Below are positions 18,531 to 29,578 of a DNA stretch of 64,000 bases, one piece after another. The first letter of the stretch is position 1. Every line of letters begins with the position of its first letter. The position numbers and the translations under genes were made by a program. The notes beneath the pieces were generated by a model. It was not told the origin of the DNA and did not search any database. It saw only the letters and a list, made by a program, of their open reading frames with translations. The stretch is from Prochlorococcus sp. AG-347-K19 (GTDB lineage: Bacteria > Cyanobacteriota > Cyanobacteriia > PCC-6307 > Cyanobiaceae): assembly GCA_003281335.1 (NCBI GenBank), contig QCCG01000005.1, positions 1 to 64,000 of the forward strand. The letters run 5' to 3'.

Positions 18531-19136
18531 TTAATTAATTGAGATAACGTCTTTTTTGTTAAACCCTTCTTTTAAAAGTTCTTTGTTCAAATCATCTTTT
18601 GATGTAACTCTATCTACAAATAATATTCCATTCAAGTGATCCATTTCGTGTTGGATACACCTCGCTAAAAGTCCATCTGCTTTCATTTTACGTGGTCGTC
18701 CCATTTCATCTCTAAATTTTAATTTTATAGTTGATGGTCTTACTACATGCAAATAGACGCCAGGTATACTCAAGCAGCCTTCTTCGTATGAATTAAGGGT
18801 TGTTCCAAAATGTGTAATTTCTGGATTGATTAATATTAAAGGTTCTGCTGCTGAATCTTCAAAATTTACGTCTATGACAAGAAGCTCTTTGTTGATTCCA
18901 ATTTGAGGTGCAGCAAGTCCAATTCCTTTAGCTGCATACATGCTTTGAAGCATTTCTCTAGCAAGTTTTCTAATCGATTCGTCAACTTTAGTTATTCTTT
19001 TGGAATTTTGTCTTAGTACATCATCACCAAGTTTATGAATATCTAGAGATGGCTTACCTGGTTGTTCTTTTGCAATTTTTTCTGCGTTTCCATTTGTTCT
19101 TGACTTTTTTGCAAGTTGTGAAAAATGGTTTGCCAC
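18531..19136 (-). CDS. def: Peptide deformylase
   Basis: GIGLAAPQIG, EEGCLSIPG, QHEMDHLNGILFVDR motifs. Confidence 0.97.
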   Translation of the reverse strand: MANHFSQLAKKSRTNGNAEKIAKEQPGKPSLDIHKLGDDVLRQNSKRITKVDESIRKLAREMLQSMYAAKGIGLAAPQIGINKELLVIDVNFEDSAAEPLILINPEITHFGTTLNSYEEGCLSIPGVYLHVVRPSTIKLKFRDEMGRPRKMKADGLLARCIQHEMDHLNGILFVDRVTSKDDLNKELLKEGFNKKDVISIN

Positions 19137-19216
19137 GTTAAAAAAAAGGTTTTTACTTAAGAGTTTAGCTATAAAAATACTAGCACTTTAATTTGCATTC
19201 TTTATAGTTTTTTTAA

Positions 19217-21142
19217 ATGAGTAATGATGATCAGTTAAAAGTTAGGCAAACTGTATCTAAAAAAAAATCTTTTAAGGAATTAACTATTGTTAGGGATATC
19301 ATTTTTTGGATTGATCTTGTTGGTGAAGGTCAAAATGAAAATGCTATTTTTGCAAGACCATTTAATGAAAAAGAGGCTTTTCCTCAGAAATTAACAAGTA
19401 AAAAATCTAATATTAAAAATAACTTTCATGGATATGGTGGTAAATCTTATAAATGTATATATTTAAAAAATAATTTTTATTTGATATGGATAGATCAGAT
19501 TACCAACGCAGTATGGTTTCAAATTTTTAAAGAGGTAGCATCAAATTATAGAAGTAAAAAAAAATATCTCGATTCAGTTCAAGAACCTATACAACTATCT
19601 AAATCAATTGATGGAAATTTCGATTCTTCATTTGTTATTTCTCAAAATTTTTTTTTGTATGGTATTTGTGAAATAAATAATAGAGATTACTTATTTTCTT
19701 TAAACTTAAAAAAAACTAAACAAGATATTTACCGAATAAAAAAATTTAAAAATTTTGCTGCCGAATTATCTTCTAATACTTCCGTTAGCTTACTTTCTTG
19801 GGTCGAGTGGGATTCTCCATACATGCCCTGGGAGAAAAATGATCTTTGTTTTGCTCAAATTGACTCAAATGGAGAGATAACAAAAATAAAAAAATTCTCA
19901 GATAAGCTGATTAATGCCAAAAAAAACGTTTCTTTTTTTCAACCTTATTGGATAAGTGAAACCCTTTTAGTATGTTCTGAAGATAGTTCTGGCTGGTGGA
20001 ATCTATTGTTTTTAGATGCTAGTAAAATTGAGAATATTTTTATTAAAAAAAGAGTAGAGAGAAATTTTGTTGAATATGGAGTACCTCAGTGGGTCTCAGG
20101 AATAACATTTTTTTCAGGGGATATAAAAGATTTATTTTGTTTAGCAAAAAAAGAAAATAATTTAGTAGTTGAACAATATAAAGATCTTCAATTCGTTAAA
20201 GAATTTTCTACTTACTTTACCTCAATAAGTGATTTTAGTGTTTTTGAGAAGAAAGTCGTTTTGAAAGGTCATGGATCTGATTTTCTTGGAAATTTACTTG
20301 AAATTGATTGTAATAAGCAAGTTTCAACATATGTTTTTGAGGAAATAAATGCTGAATATATAAAAGATTGTTCAAAACCTGAATCTTTTTGTTTTAAGGG
20401 TTTTGAAGATAAATATACTCATTCTTTTTTATATAGGCCGCTTGTTGAAAAATTTAGAAAACCACCGCTTTTTGTTAGAGCTCATAGTGGACCAACTTCT
20501 TTTTTTGATGGATCATATAATTCTGAAGTTCAATATTGGACGTCGAAAGGATTTTTTGTTGCTGAAGTTAATTATGGAGGATCATCAGGATTTGGCAAAG
20601 CATATAGAGAGAGGTTGAATTATAAATGGGGTATTGTTGATTCTTATGATTGCAAAGCACTAGCTCTTGAATTGATTAAATCAAATCAAGTTGATAGTGA
20701 AAAAGTGGTAATTTTTGGGAATAGTGCTGGTGGGTTAACTGCCCTGAATTGTTTATTATATGAGTCTATTTTTACAGCAGCTATTTGTAAATATCCTGTA
20801 ATTGATTTGAAGGATATGCATTACAACACTCATAGGTTTGAAAAAGATTATTTAAATTCTTTGGTAGGAAATTATGCAAAAAACCATGATGATTATATAA
20901 ATAGATCACCGATAAATCACATTAACAAAATAAAAAAACCTATCTTATTGTTTCATGGAAAAAAAGATACAGTTATTTCTTATAAACAAACTTTAAAAAT
21001 TCAAGAAATTTTGATCCAAAATAATAAATATTCAGAAGTTATTTTTTTTGATAATGAAGGACATGGTTTTAGAAATATTGAAAATAAAGAAGTAGTAATG
21101 CAAAAATCTCAGGAATTTTTAAAAAATGTTTTGAACATTTAA
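19217..21142 (+). CDS. S9 family (prolyl oligopeptidase-like) peptidase
   Basis: C-terminal GSSGFGKAYRERLNYKWGIVDSYD, GNSAGG nucleophile motif, FHGKKDTVI, DNEGHGF. Confidence 0.9.
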   Translation: MSNDDQLKVRQTVSKKKSFKELTIVRDIIFWIDLVGEGQNENAIFARPFNEKEAFPQKLTSKKSNIKNNFHGYGGKSYKCIYLKNNFYLIWIDQITNAVWFQIFKEVASNYRSKKKYLDSVQEPIQLSKSIDGNFDSSFVISQNFFLYGICEINNRDYLFSLNLKKTKQDIYRIKKFKNFAAELSSNTSVSLLSWVEWDSPYMPWEKNDLCFAQIDSNGEITKIKKFSDKLINAKKNVSFFQPYWISETLLVCSEDSSGWWNLLFLDASKIENIFIKKRVERNFVEYGVPQWVSGITFFSGDIKDLFCLAKKENNLVVEQYKDLQFVKEFSTYFTSISDFSVFEKKVVLKGHGSDFLGNLLEIDCNKQVSTYVFEEINAEYIKDCSKPESFCFKGFEDKYTHSFLYRPLVEKFRKPPLFVRAHSGPTSFFDGSYNSEVQYWTSKGFFVAEVNYGGSSGFGKAYRERLNYKWGIVDSYDCKALALELIKSNQVDSEKVVIFGNSAGGLTALNCLLYESIFTAAICKYPVIDLKDMHYNTHRFEKDYLNSLVGNYAKNHDDYINRSPINHINKIKKPILLFHGKKDTVISYKQTLKIQEILIQNNKYSEVIFFDNEGHGFRNIENKEVVMQKSQEFLKNVLNI

Positions 21143-22392
21143 GAATTTATTTTTAGAAAATCAATAGTATCTTTTAATTTTTCTATAAACATATCAATTT
21201 CTTCCTTATTGGTTGTGAAATTCATGCTGATTCTAGCTGTTGATTTAATTCCAATGTATCTGTGAAGAGGTTGACAGCAATGGTGGCCACTTCTGATGCA
21301 AATTCCTTTTGAATCAAGAATTTCAGCAATATCATTTGAATGTATATTTTTTATATAAAAGGTAGCAAGTGAAGCTCTATCTGGATCTATCTCCGGCGAT
21401 GGACCTATAATTTCAATATTTTCTATTTGATTTAATTTTTCAAATAAATATTTAGTAATAGTCTTTTCATATTCATGAATTTCATCCAATCCAATATTGT
21501 TAATATAATTAATTGCTTCTGCAAGACCTATTGCTTCTGCAATGGCTGGAGTTCCAGCTTCAAATTTGTGTGGTAGTTCTGCCCAAGTACTTGTCTCTTC
21601 AAAAACATCTTGAATCATTTCTCCACCTCCAAAGAGAGGGGGAATTTTTTCTAGGATTTCTTTTCTTGACCAGAGGAAACCAATACCTGTAGGACCGCAT
21701 AGTTTATGTCCTGATCCAGCTAAAAAATCTATATCAAGATCAATCACATCCAGTTTTTGATGAGCCAAACTTTGGCATGCATCTATTAACACTAAAGAAC
21801 CTTTTTGTTTAGCTAATTTAGTTATTTCTTTGATTGGATTACAGCAACCTAGAGTATTACTAACATGTACTAAGCTAACAAGTTTAGTTCTAGATGTTAG
21901 TTTTGATTTAAAGTCGTCTATATCTAATTTTCCATCTTTATCTATACCTATAAATTTTAATTTGCATTTATTTTTTGCTGCAACCATTTGCCATGGAACA
22001 ATATTGCTATGATGCTCCATTATTGATAAGAGAATTTCATCGTTTTCTTTTAATGAATATTCGCCCCATGATCTAGCTACTATATTGATTGCCTCAGTAG
22101 CATTTCTTGTGAAAATAATTTCTTTTGCTGAATTCGCTTTTATATATTTGCTAATTAAATATCGTGCATTTTCAAATTCTTCAGTTGCTTTAGCACTTAA
22201 TTGATGTGCCCCTCTATGTACATTAGCATTAAAGTTTTTGTAATATTCATCAATTTTTTTTAAGACTTGTATTGGTTTTTGTGTAGTTGCAGCATGGTCT
22301 AAATAAATAATTTGCTCATTACTTTTTAAGTTCTTATTTAAAAGAGGAAAGTGTTTCTTTGTTATTTCAGGAAAATTTTGAATCGTTTCCAT
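21139..22392 (-). CDS. sufS: Cysteine desulfurase SufS
   Basis: YLDHAATTQKP, MEHHSNIVPWQ, SGHKLCGPTGIGFLW, IRSGHHCCQPLH. Confidence 0.97.
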   Translation of the reverse strand: METIQNFPEITKKHFPLLNKNLKSNEQIIYLDHAATTQKPIQVLKKIDEYYKNFNANVHRGAHQLSAKATEEFENARYLISKYIKANSAKEIIFTRNATEAINIVARSWGEYSLKENDEILLSIMEHHSNIVPWQMVAAKNKCKLKFIGIDKDGKLDIDDFKSKLTSRTKLVSLVHVSNTLGCCNPIKEITKLAKQKGSLVLIDACQSLAHQKLDVIDLDIDFLAGSGHKLCGPTGIGFLWSRKEILEKIPPLFGGGEMIQDVFEETSTWAELPHKFEAGTPAIAEAIGLAEAINYINNIGLDEIHEYEKTITKYLFEKLNQIENIEIIGPSPEIDPDRASLATFYIKNIHSNDIAEILDSKGICIRSGHHCCQPLHRYIGIKSTARISMNFTTNKEEIDMFIEKLKDTIDFLKINS

Positions 22393-23609
22393 TAATTCTC
22401 ATTTAAAAGTTTATCAAGCAAATCCCATTTATCTTTTGAAATGGGAATAAATGAAATTATTTCTTGAAAGTAAGAACTTAATTGTAGTTTACTTGCCTCT
22501 GTTAATGTGATCCCTCTTGTTCGCATATAAAAAAGTTCTTCTTCATTTAGTTGCGAAATTGTAGCTCCATGTTTACATTTGACATCATCAGCAATTATTT
22601 CTAATTGAGGTTTGGTATCTATTTGTGCGAGATTTGATAAAAGTAAATTTCTGCTTAATTGGGAAGCATCAGTTCTCTGGGCAATTTTCGGAACTATTAT
22701 TGAACCTTCAAATATTGCATGTGATTTATCATCAGCAAGTGATTTATTAATTTGATCTAGAAATCCATTTGGGCCATTAAATTCTATTTTTGTATAGGTT
22801 GAAATTTGCTCATCTTTTTTTGTAATTTGCATACCTTTGATATTTGTTTTAGCTTTTCCCGCAGATTGTTTAATACTTATTTCAAATCTCGCGTAATTGA
22901 ATTTGAAATGTAAAGATCCTAAGTTGTATGCACTATTTTTTTGTTGAATTACATTTAGAGAATTTAATAGGTTGGATCTGTTTTCACCGTAAGAAACAAC
23001 ACCATGATTTACGGAACTATTTTCTTTCAAGCAAAAGAAAGTTGATTGAGATAATGAAGAGTTTTCTTTACCAAGATTTACTTGTAATAATTCAACATCA
23101 CAATTCTTTTCTAAAAATATTACGAGGGTTTTTGCGTTTAAAGAATTACTTGATGCATGACTAAAAATTTCAATAGGAGGAATTTTTGATCCATTTATTT
23201 TTAATCCCAAAATATTATTTTTACAACTTAAAGACAGATTTAGTAGGTCACTCCAATTTTCGTTTTGCTTAAAAAAAGATATCTGTTCCTTGATGTATTT
23301 TTGTAATTCATACTCACTTAATTGCTGTATTGAATAATTTTTCTCTATTAATTTAATTTGGCAATTCTCACCAATTATTAATCTAATAGTACTTTGATAA
23401 TTTTTCGGATATGGTATATCAAATTTTGAATCTTTTTCATTAACTGAATAATCTAAAAAGTTTGACAATTTTGATTTATTTGAAAGTCTCCATGATTCAG
23501 ATTTAGGATTAGGGAGAGGGCTTGATTGTAATTTATGAAGACAGATTTTTTGAATTTCTGTTAGGTTATAATCCGATTTATTAGTTTTTATTTTTTCAAT
23601 AATGTCCAT
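22392..23609 (-). CDS. sufD: Fe-S cluster assembly protein SufD
   Basis: KCKHGATISQLNEEELFYMRTRGI motif; position between sufC and sufS. Confidence 0.95.
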   Translation of the reverse strand: MDIIEKIKTNKSDYNLTEIQKICLHKLQSSPLPNPKSESWRLSNKSKLSNFLDYSVNEKDSKFDIPYPKNYQSTIRLIIGENCQIKLIEKNYSIQQLSEYELQKYIKEQISFFKQNENWSDLLNLSLSCKNNILGLKINGSKIPPIEIFSHASSNSLNAKTLVIFLEKNCDVELLQVNLGKENSSLSQSTFFCLKENSSVNHGVVSYGENRSNLLNSLNVIQQKNSAYNLGSLHFKFNYARFEISIKQSAGKAKTNIKGMQITKKDEQISTYTKIEFNGPNGFLDQINKSLADDKSHAIFEGSIIVPKIAQRTDASQLSRNLLLSNLAQIDTKPQLEIIADDVKCKHGATISQLNEEELFYMRTRGITLTEASKLQLSSYFQEIISFIPISKDKWDLLDKLLNEN

Positions 23610-23613
23610 TTGT

Positions 23614-24399
23614 TTAGGTCTCTCTTATAAAGTTATCAGTCCATTCATATCCTTTTTCCTCAAGTTCTAGAGCAAGATCACTCTCACCAGTTTTTATGAT
23701 TTGTCCGTCTGACATGACATGGACATAATTTGGTTTAATTTCATCTAATAATCTTTGATAGTGGGTAATAAGTATAATTCCAGTTTGTGCATTGGATATT
23801 TTTTTGATTCCTGATGCCACTATTCTTAGAGCATCGATATCTAGACCAGAATCGGTCTCATCTAATATTGCTATCTTGGGCTCAAGTAAAGCCATTTGCA
23901 GAATCTCATTTCTTTTTTTTTCACCTCCGGAAAAGCCTTGATTTACACTCCTTGATAGGAATGCGTGATCCATTTTCACAATTTCTAATTTTTCTTTAAC
24001 TAATTCTTCAAAATCAAAAGTATCCAATTCTTCTTTGTTGAGGAATTTTCTTCTAGCATTAGTTGAAACTCTAAGAAACTCAAGATTACTTACACCTGGA
24101 ATCTCAATTGGATATTGAAAACCAAGAAAAATTCCTGATTGAGATCTCTCTTCAGGTTCTAGAGAGTTGATGTTTTCACCTAAAAACTTTATGTCGCCAT
24201 TTGTAATATTATAAGAGGGATGTCCTGCAATGATTTTCGATAGAGTACTTTTGCCACATCCATTTCTTCCCATAATGGCATGGATTTCTCCAGGATATAC
24301 AGTAAGTGAAACCCCTTTTAAAATTGGAAGATTATCAGTAGATGCAGAGAGATTTTCAACTTCTAAAATTGGATCTGATTCTTTCATTTTACTTTGCAT
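23614..24399 (-). CDS. sufC: Fe-S cluster assembly ATPase SufC
   Basis: [51 protein letters not shown]. Confidence 0.97.
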   Translation of the reverse strand: MQSKMKESDPILEVENLSASTDNLPILKGVSLTVYPGEIHAIMGRNGCGKSTLSKIIAGHPSYNITNGDIKFLGENINSLEPEERSQSGIFLGFQYPIEIPGVSNLEFLRVSTNARRKFLNKEELDTFDFEELVKEKLEIVKMDHAFLSRSVNQGFSGGEKKRNEILQMALLEPKIAILDETDSGLDIDALRIVASGIKKISNAQTGIILITHYQRLLDEIKPNYVHVMSDGQIIKTGESDLALELEEKGYEWTDNFIRET

Positions 24400-24420
24400 T
24401 TCAGTTTAGAAATTGATTAA

Positions 24421-25863
24421 TTAACCTATTGATCCCTCTAGTTTAAGTGCTAGTAACTTATCTGCTTCAGCGGCAAATTCCATAGGTAATTGATTAAATA
24501 CATCTCTGCAAAAACCGCTGACCATCATAGATACTGCCTCCTCAAATTCTATACCTCTGCTTTGGAGATAAAAAAGTTGGTCTTCTGAGATTCTACATGT
24601 ACTTGCTTCATGCTCAATTTCAGAATTGGGTTGTTGAGATTTGATGTAAGGGAATGTATTTGCAGAAGCTTGATCCCCTATTAACATTGAATCACATTGA
24701 CTGTAATTTCTTGATCCTGTAGCTTTTGTTCCCATTCTGACAAGACCTCTGTAGCTATTTTTTGAGTTACCTGCACTAATACCTTTGCTAACGATAGTTG
24801 ATTTGGTCTTAGGACCAATATGGATCATTTTTGTGCCGGTGTCTGCTTGCTGAAGATTATTGGTGAGAGCCACAGAATAAAATTCTCCTACAGATTCTTC
24901 ACCTAAAAGAAGACAGCTAGGATATTTCCACGTAATTGCTGACCCTGTTTCAACTTGAGACCAGCTAATTTTACTTCTCTTACCTAAACATTTTCCTCTC
25001 TTGGTGACAAAATTAAAAATTCCGCCAATACCTTCTTCATCACCAGCATACCAATTTTGCACTGTTGAATATTTTATTGAGGCGTCGTCTAATGCTATAA
25101 GCTCTACAACTGCTGCATGTAGAGTATTTGTATCAAACATTGGAGCTGTACAACCTTCTAGATAACTTACAGAACTTGACTCTTCTGCAATGATTAGTGT
25201 TCTTTCGAATTGTCCTGAATCGCCACTATTAATTCTGAAGTAGGAAGATAGATCCATAGGGCAGGCAACACCTTTTGGGATATAAACAAAAGAACCATCA
25301 CTAAAAACTGCAGAATTTAGTGCTGCAAAATAATTATCACTAGCTGGAACTACTGTACCTAAATATTTTTCAATCAAATCTGGGTGATTTTTTACTGCTT
25401 CACTAATTGAGCAAAATATAACTCCATGTTCAGCAAGTTCTTCTCTAAAAGTTGTGGCTATAGAAACACTATCAAAGACAGCATCTACTGCTACATTTGT
25501 GAGTTTTTTTTGCTCTGTGAGGGGTATTCCTAATTTGTCAAAAGTCTCAAGAAGTTTGGGATCAACTTCATCTAAGCTAGAAATTTTCTCTTTTTGCTTA
25601 GGAGCAGAGTAATAAATAATATCTTGATAATCAATCTTTTTATATCCTAATTCTGCCCATTCAGGCTCTTTCATTTTTTGCCATTTTCTAAAGGCTTTTA
25701 ATCTAAAATCAAGAAGAAATTTTGGCTCTTCTTTTTTCTGTGAAATTATTTTTATAATGTCTTCATTTAATCCCTTTTCTATTTTTTCAGTTTCAATATC
25801 AGTAACGAAACCATATTTGTAAGGCTCTTTTACTACATCTTTTACTAAATTTTCGTTGACCAT
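24421..25863 (-). CDS. sufB: Fe-S cluster assembly protein SufB
   Basis: [62 protein letters not shown]. Confidence 0.97.
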   Translation of the reverse strand: MVNENLVKDVVKEPYKYGFVTDIETEKIEKGLNEDIIKIISQKKEEPKFLLDFRLKAFRKWQKMKEPEWAELGYKKIDYQDIIYYSAPKQKEKISSLDEVDPKLLETFDKLGIPLTEQKKLTNVAVDAVFDSVSIATTFREELAEHGVIFCSISEAVKNHPDLIEKYLGTVVPASDNYFAALNSAVFSDGSFVYIPKGVACPMDLSSYFRINSGDSGQFERTLIIAEESSSVSYLEGCTAPMFDTNTLHAAVVELIALDDASIKYSTVQNWYAGDEEGIGGIFNFVTKRGKCLGKRSKISWSQVETGSAITWKYPSCLLLGEESVGEFYSVALTNNLQQADTGTKMIHIGPKTKSTIVSKGISAGNSKNSYRGLVRMGTKATGSRNYSQCDSMLIGDQASANTFPYIKSQQPNSEIEHEASTCRISEDQLFYLQSRGIEFEEAVSMMVSGFCRDVFNQLPMEFAAEADKLLALKLEGSIG

Positions 25864-25958
25864 GTTATCAAAAATAACTTATTACAATTAGCTTTATATA
25901 CTCTAACGAAAGATACCCCCAATATTGAGTTTTTTTCCTTTATTAAAACTAAAAATTA

Positions 25959-26312
25959 ATGTCTAATCATCTTGATCCCTTGTCTAACCCATTAAACATA
26001 GAAACTATTCAAGAAATTGATAATCTTGATTTACCTTTAATGCAGAAACATCATTTAAGAATACTTGCTCATTGCCTTCAGATTTTAAAAACTATCAATG
26101 TAGATAATAATTTGGAATATCAAAATAAAAATCCCTTGAGAGAATGGTGTGATAACCAATCCAAAAAATTTGATGATAAAAAATTTAGTGATCTTTTTTA
26201 TGAGCAGTTAGAATCAACTTCTAAAAAATTAAGTACTTTTTCAAAAAAAATAGGTAAAAGTATTGAGGATTTAGAGATAAATGATTTAGTACTTCTAGTT
26301 GAACATCGCTGA
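25959..26312 (+). CDS. Hypothetical protein divergent from sufBCDS
   Basis: 117-aa acidic helical ORF; no DNA-binding motif recognised. Confidence 0.7.
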   Translation: MSNHLDPLSNPLNIETIQEIDNLDLPLMQKHHLRILAHCLQILKTINVDNNLEYQNKNPLREWCDNQSKKFDDKKFSDLFYEQLESTSKKLSTFSKKIGKSIEDLEINDLVLLVEHR

Positions 26313-26585
26313 ATTCTCTTTTAATTAAATGATCCCGAAGAAAAAATATATTTTTGTTGAGTCTTTAACAAATTCAGGTAATAAAATTTAAAAAAAAAGA
26401 AAATTAATTTACATTTCAAAAAGTTCTGAAAATTATTTAATTCTATTGATACCAACAGTTTTGAAGAGAAATATAAATTTTGTAAATTTTTTAGTAGTCA
26501 GAGGATCCTGACGACAGGTCAAAAAGACACACAATTCCAAAAAAAAAAGAACATACTGATCCCAAACAAAAACGGAGAATTTAAA

Positions 26586-27692
26586 GTGGCTGATGAGATC
26601 ATGAATAAAGATCAATTACTCTCACTAACTCTCAGACAATTACGTCAAGAAGCAAGTAAATTATCGGTTCCGCTATACAGTCGCAAAACAAAAGCTGTTT
26701 TAGTTGATTTAATAGTTAAATATCAAGAAAGATTTACAAAAAAAACATACATCACAACCACAACTCCTGAAATAAAATCTGAAAAAACTTCTGAGTCCAA
26801 TGCTTTCAACAATAGTGAAGAAGTTAAAACGAATGTAGTCTTCCTACCCCGAGATCCGGATTGGGCTTATGTTTTTTGGCAAATTTCTGATGCAGATAGA
26901 GAAAAAGCACAATCTCTAGGAGCCAATAAATTATGTTTACGATTATTTGATGCATCTGGTTCTGAAGGAAGTAACTTGAATCAAGGAACACTAAGGGAGA
27001 TAGCAGTTGATAGTTATAGTACTGAGTGGTACTTGCCAATCCCACTTGCAGATAGAGATTATAAAGTTGAATTAGGATACAAATATGGTTTTAACTGGAT
27101 GTCATTGGCATTTTCTTCGATAAGTCATGTTCCTGGGTCTCATCCTTCTGAGCAAATTCTTGATAAATTTGTACCTTTTAATTTAGATTCTACTTCTGAG
27201 TTCATCCCAGATATTTCTAATCCTATTGTTTCACAACAAAATGGTATGCATGAAAGGCTATACCAAGCAGCAACTAACATTCCTCTCAGAAGAAAAGTTG
27301 GTTCTGAGGAATTTATGGAAAACGTAAATTCAACAAACTTCAATGATAATCTTACGGACTCAGGTGTTGGTAAATGGTCATCAGGTTTAAATGATTCTGG
27401 AAGTGGAATTGTTAAAAATAGATCTTTTTGGCTCGTTGCTGATGCTGAATTAATTGTTTATGGAGCTACAGAGCCTTCTGCAAAACTTACAATAGGTGGA
27501 GAAGATGTACCTCTTGCTGCAGATGGTACTTTTAGAATTCAGGTTCCATTTAGAGACGGGACTCAAAAATATGATATTCAAGCTGTTGATGTATCTGGTA
27601 AGCAAGAAAAAAGTATATCAATGAAATTTGATAGAACTACACCACTTGACGATACTAATGAAAAAGATAATGCTGAGACTGAATGGTTTTAA
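26586..27692 (+). CDS. DUF4912 domain protein with Rho-N-like N-terminus
   Basis: N-term LTLRQLRQEASKLSVPLYSRKTKAVLVDLI; VVFLPRDPDWAYVFWQISDADRE..LCLRLFDASG; ELIVYGATEPSAKLTIGGEDVPLAADGTFRIQVPFRDG. GTG start. Confidence 0.88.
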   Translation: MADEIMNKDQLLSLTLRQLRQEASKLSVPLYSRKTKAVLVDLIVKYQERFTKKTYITTTTPEIKSEKTSESNAFNNSEEVKTNVVFLPRDPDWAYVFWQISDADREKAQSLGANKLCLRLFDASGSEGSNLNQGTLREIAVDSYSTEWYLPIPLADRDYKVELGYKYGFNWMSLAFSSISHVPGSHPSEQILDKFVPFNLDSTSEFIPDISNPIVSQQNGMHERLYQAATNIPLRRKVGSEEFMENVNSTNFNDNLTDSGVGKWSSGLNDSGSGIVKNRSFWLVADAELIVYGATEPSAKLTIGGEDVPLAADGTFRIQVPFRDGTQKYDIQAVDVSGKQEKSISMKFDRTTPLDDTNEKDNAETEWF

Positions 27693-27704
27693 TAAATTTA
27701 ATTT

Positions 27705-27875
27705 ATGCTGAAAAAAATTGTAGCTTTTACTCCACTGTTGGGGGCATTAACTTTTCCATTAATAGTGCCAATTACCATTTCTAAATTTGGTGTTAACTAT
27801 GGAATTCTTAGTGCATTATTAATTTCTTCATTATGGTTTATCGCTATGTTAAGAACTTCCGAAATGCCTCATTAA
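27705..27875 (+). CDS. Small membrane protein (56 aa), not in ORF track
   Basis: MLKKIVAFTPLLGALTFPLIVPITISKFGVNYGILSALLISSLWFIAMLRTSEMPH; two hydrophobic segments. Confidence 0.65.
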   Translation: MLKKIVAFTPLLGALTFPLIVPITISKFGVNYGILSALLISSLWFIAMLRTSEMPH

Positions 27876-27889
27876 TTTAGTTAGATTTC

Positions 27890-29545
27890 TTGAAGTCTTT
27901 TAAAAGTATGAATCAAGTTAGTGTAATTAATATCAATTCTCCTTTTCTAGATCAAAAACCAGGTACCTCTGGATTAAGAAAAAGTACTTTAAAGTTTCAG
28001 GAAGAACATTATCTAGAAGTTTTTATTGAAGCAATTTTACAATCATTAGAAGATTTAAAAGGTTCCACTTTAGTAGTTGGTGGTGATGGCAGATATGGCA
28101 ATATTGAAGCAATTGAAAAAATTGTCCAAATATGCATTGCCCATAAAGTTCAAAAGGTTATTGTTCCAAAATACGGTTTATTATCTACTCCTGCGACATC
28201 ACATTTAATTAGAAAAGAAAACGCGATTGGTGGAATTATTCTTTCTGCAAGCCATAATCCTGGTGGGATTGATGGCGACTTTGGAGTGAAATTGAATATC
28301 TCTAATGGTGGCCCAGCTCCTGAGATAATTACTAATAAGATTTTCAAGGCTTCACAATTACTAACTAGTTATAAAATTTGTAAAATTCAATTACCTGATT
28401 TTAGTGAATATGGAATTTATCCTTACAACGAAACTACCTTAGAAATTATTGATGGATTAACAGATTATTCTAATTTGATGGAGAAAATTTTTGACTTTGA
28501 TCAAATTAGTGATTTTTTAAAAAAAGACTTCTCGTTGATCTTTGATGCAATGAATGCGGTTACAGGTCCATATGCAAAAAATATTTTTGTTGAAAAAATG
28601 GGTCTTGCACCTGATTGTGTCATGAATGGTAACCCGTTAAAAGATTTTGGAGGTTTACATCCTGATCCTAATCTTACTTACGCATTCCACTTGGCTGATT
28701 TGTTATTAAATAAAAAATCGTATAGTTTTGGTGCTGCATGCGATGGAGATGGAGATAGGAATATGATTTTAGGAAGTGGATGTTTTGTAAATCCTAGTGA
28801 TAGCCTTGCAATTATCACTGCTAATACAAAATGTGTCCCTGGTTATAAAGATGGTATTACAGGTGTGGCAAGATCTATGCCAACCAGCTCAGCGGTTGAT
28901 AATGTTGCTCGAGCATTAAATATACCTTGTTTCGAGACACCTACTGGCTGGAAGTTTTTTGGAAATCTTTTAGATTCTAATTTAATTACTTTATGTGGAG
29001 AAGAAAGTTTCGGAACAGGTAGTAATCATGTGCGAGAGAAAGATGGACTATGGGCAGTTTTGTATTGGTTACAAGTTTTAGCTAAGAAAAAATGTTCGGT
29101 AAATGATTTGATGCAGAATCATTGGAAACAATTTGGTAGGAATTATTATTCAAGACATGATTATGAGGCAATTCCCTCAAATATTGCTAATCAAATCTTT
29201 GGTAATCTTACTTCTATGCTCGAAAATTTAAAAGGAAATAATTTTGCTGGCCATTTAGTTAAAGTTGCAGATAACTTTTCATACTTAGATCCCGTTGATA
29301 ATTCCATAAGTGAAAATCAAGGTTTAAGATTGGTCCTTGATGATAATTCTCGAGTAATTGTGCGCCTTTCTGGAACTGGAACTAAGGGTGCAACATTAAG
29401 ACTTTATTTTGAGAAATTTTTTGATTCTCAACAGAATCTTTCGTTAAATCCTCAGATCGCTTTGAAACCTCTAATAGATGATCTAGATGCTTTATTGAAC
29501 ATTTCAAAACTTACTCAAATGGAAACTCCTACAGTAATTACATAG
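27890..29545 (+). CDS. pgm: Phosphoglucomutase
   Basis: QKPGTSGLRKST, LSASHNPGG, DGDGDRNMILG, GEESFGTGSNHVREKDG. Confidence 0.95.
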   Translation: MKSFKSMNQVSVININSPFLDQKPGTSGLRKSTLKFQEEHYLEVFIEAILQSLEDLKGSTLVVGGDGRYGNIEAIEKIVQICIAHKVQKVIVPKYGLLSTPATSHLIRKENAIGGIILSASHNPGGIDGDFGVKLNISNGGPAPEIITNKIFKASQLLTSYKICKIQLPDFSEYGIYPYNETTLEIIDGLTDYSNLMEKIFDFDQISDFLKKDFSLIFDAMNAVTGPYAKNIFVEKMGLAPDCVMNGNPLKDFGGLHPDPNLTYAFHLADLLLNKKSYSFGAACDGDGDRNMILGSGCFVNPSDSLAIITANTKCVPGYKDGITGVARSMPTSSAVDNVARALNIPCFETPTGWKFFGNLLDSNLITLCGEESFGTGSNHVREKDGLWAVLYWLQVLAKKKCSVNDLMQNHWKQFGRNYYSRHDYEAIPSNIANQIFGNLTSMLENLKGNNFAGHLVKVADNFSYLDPVDNSISENQGLRLVLDDNSRVIVRLSGTGTKGATLRLYFEKFFDSQQNLSLNPQIALKPLIDDLDALLNISKLTQMETPTVIT

Positions 29546-29578
29546 AATTGAAAGTAATGATTTTTTGATTTTATTTAT

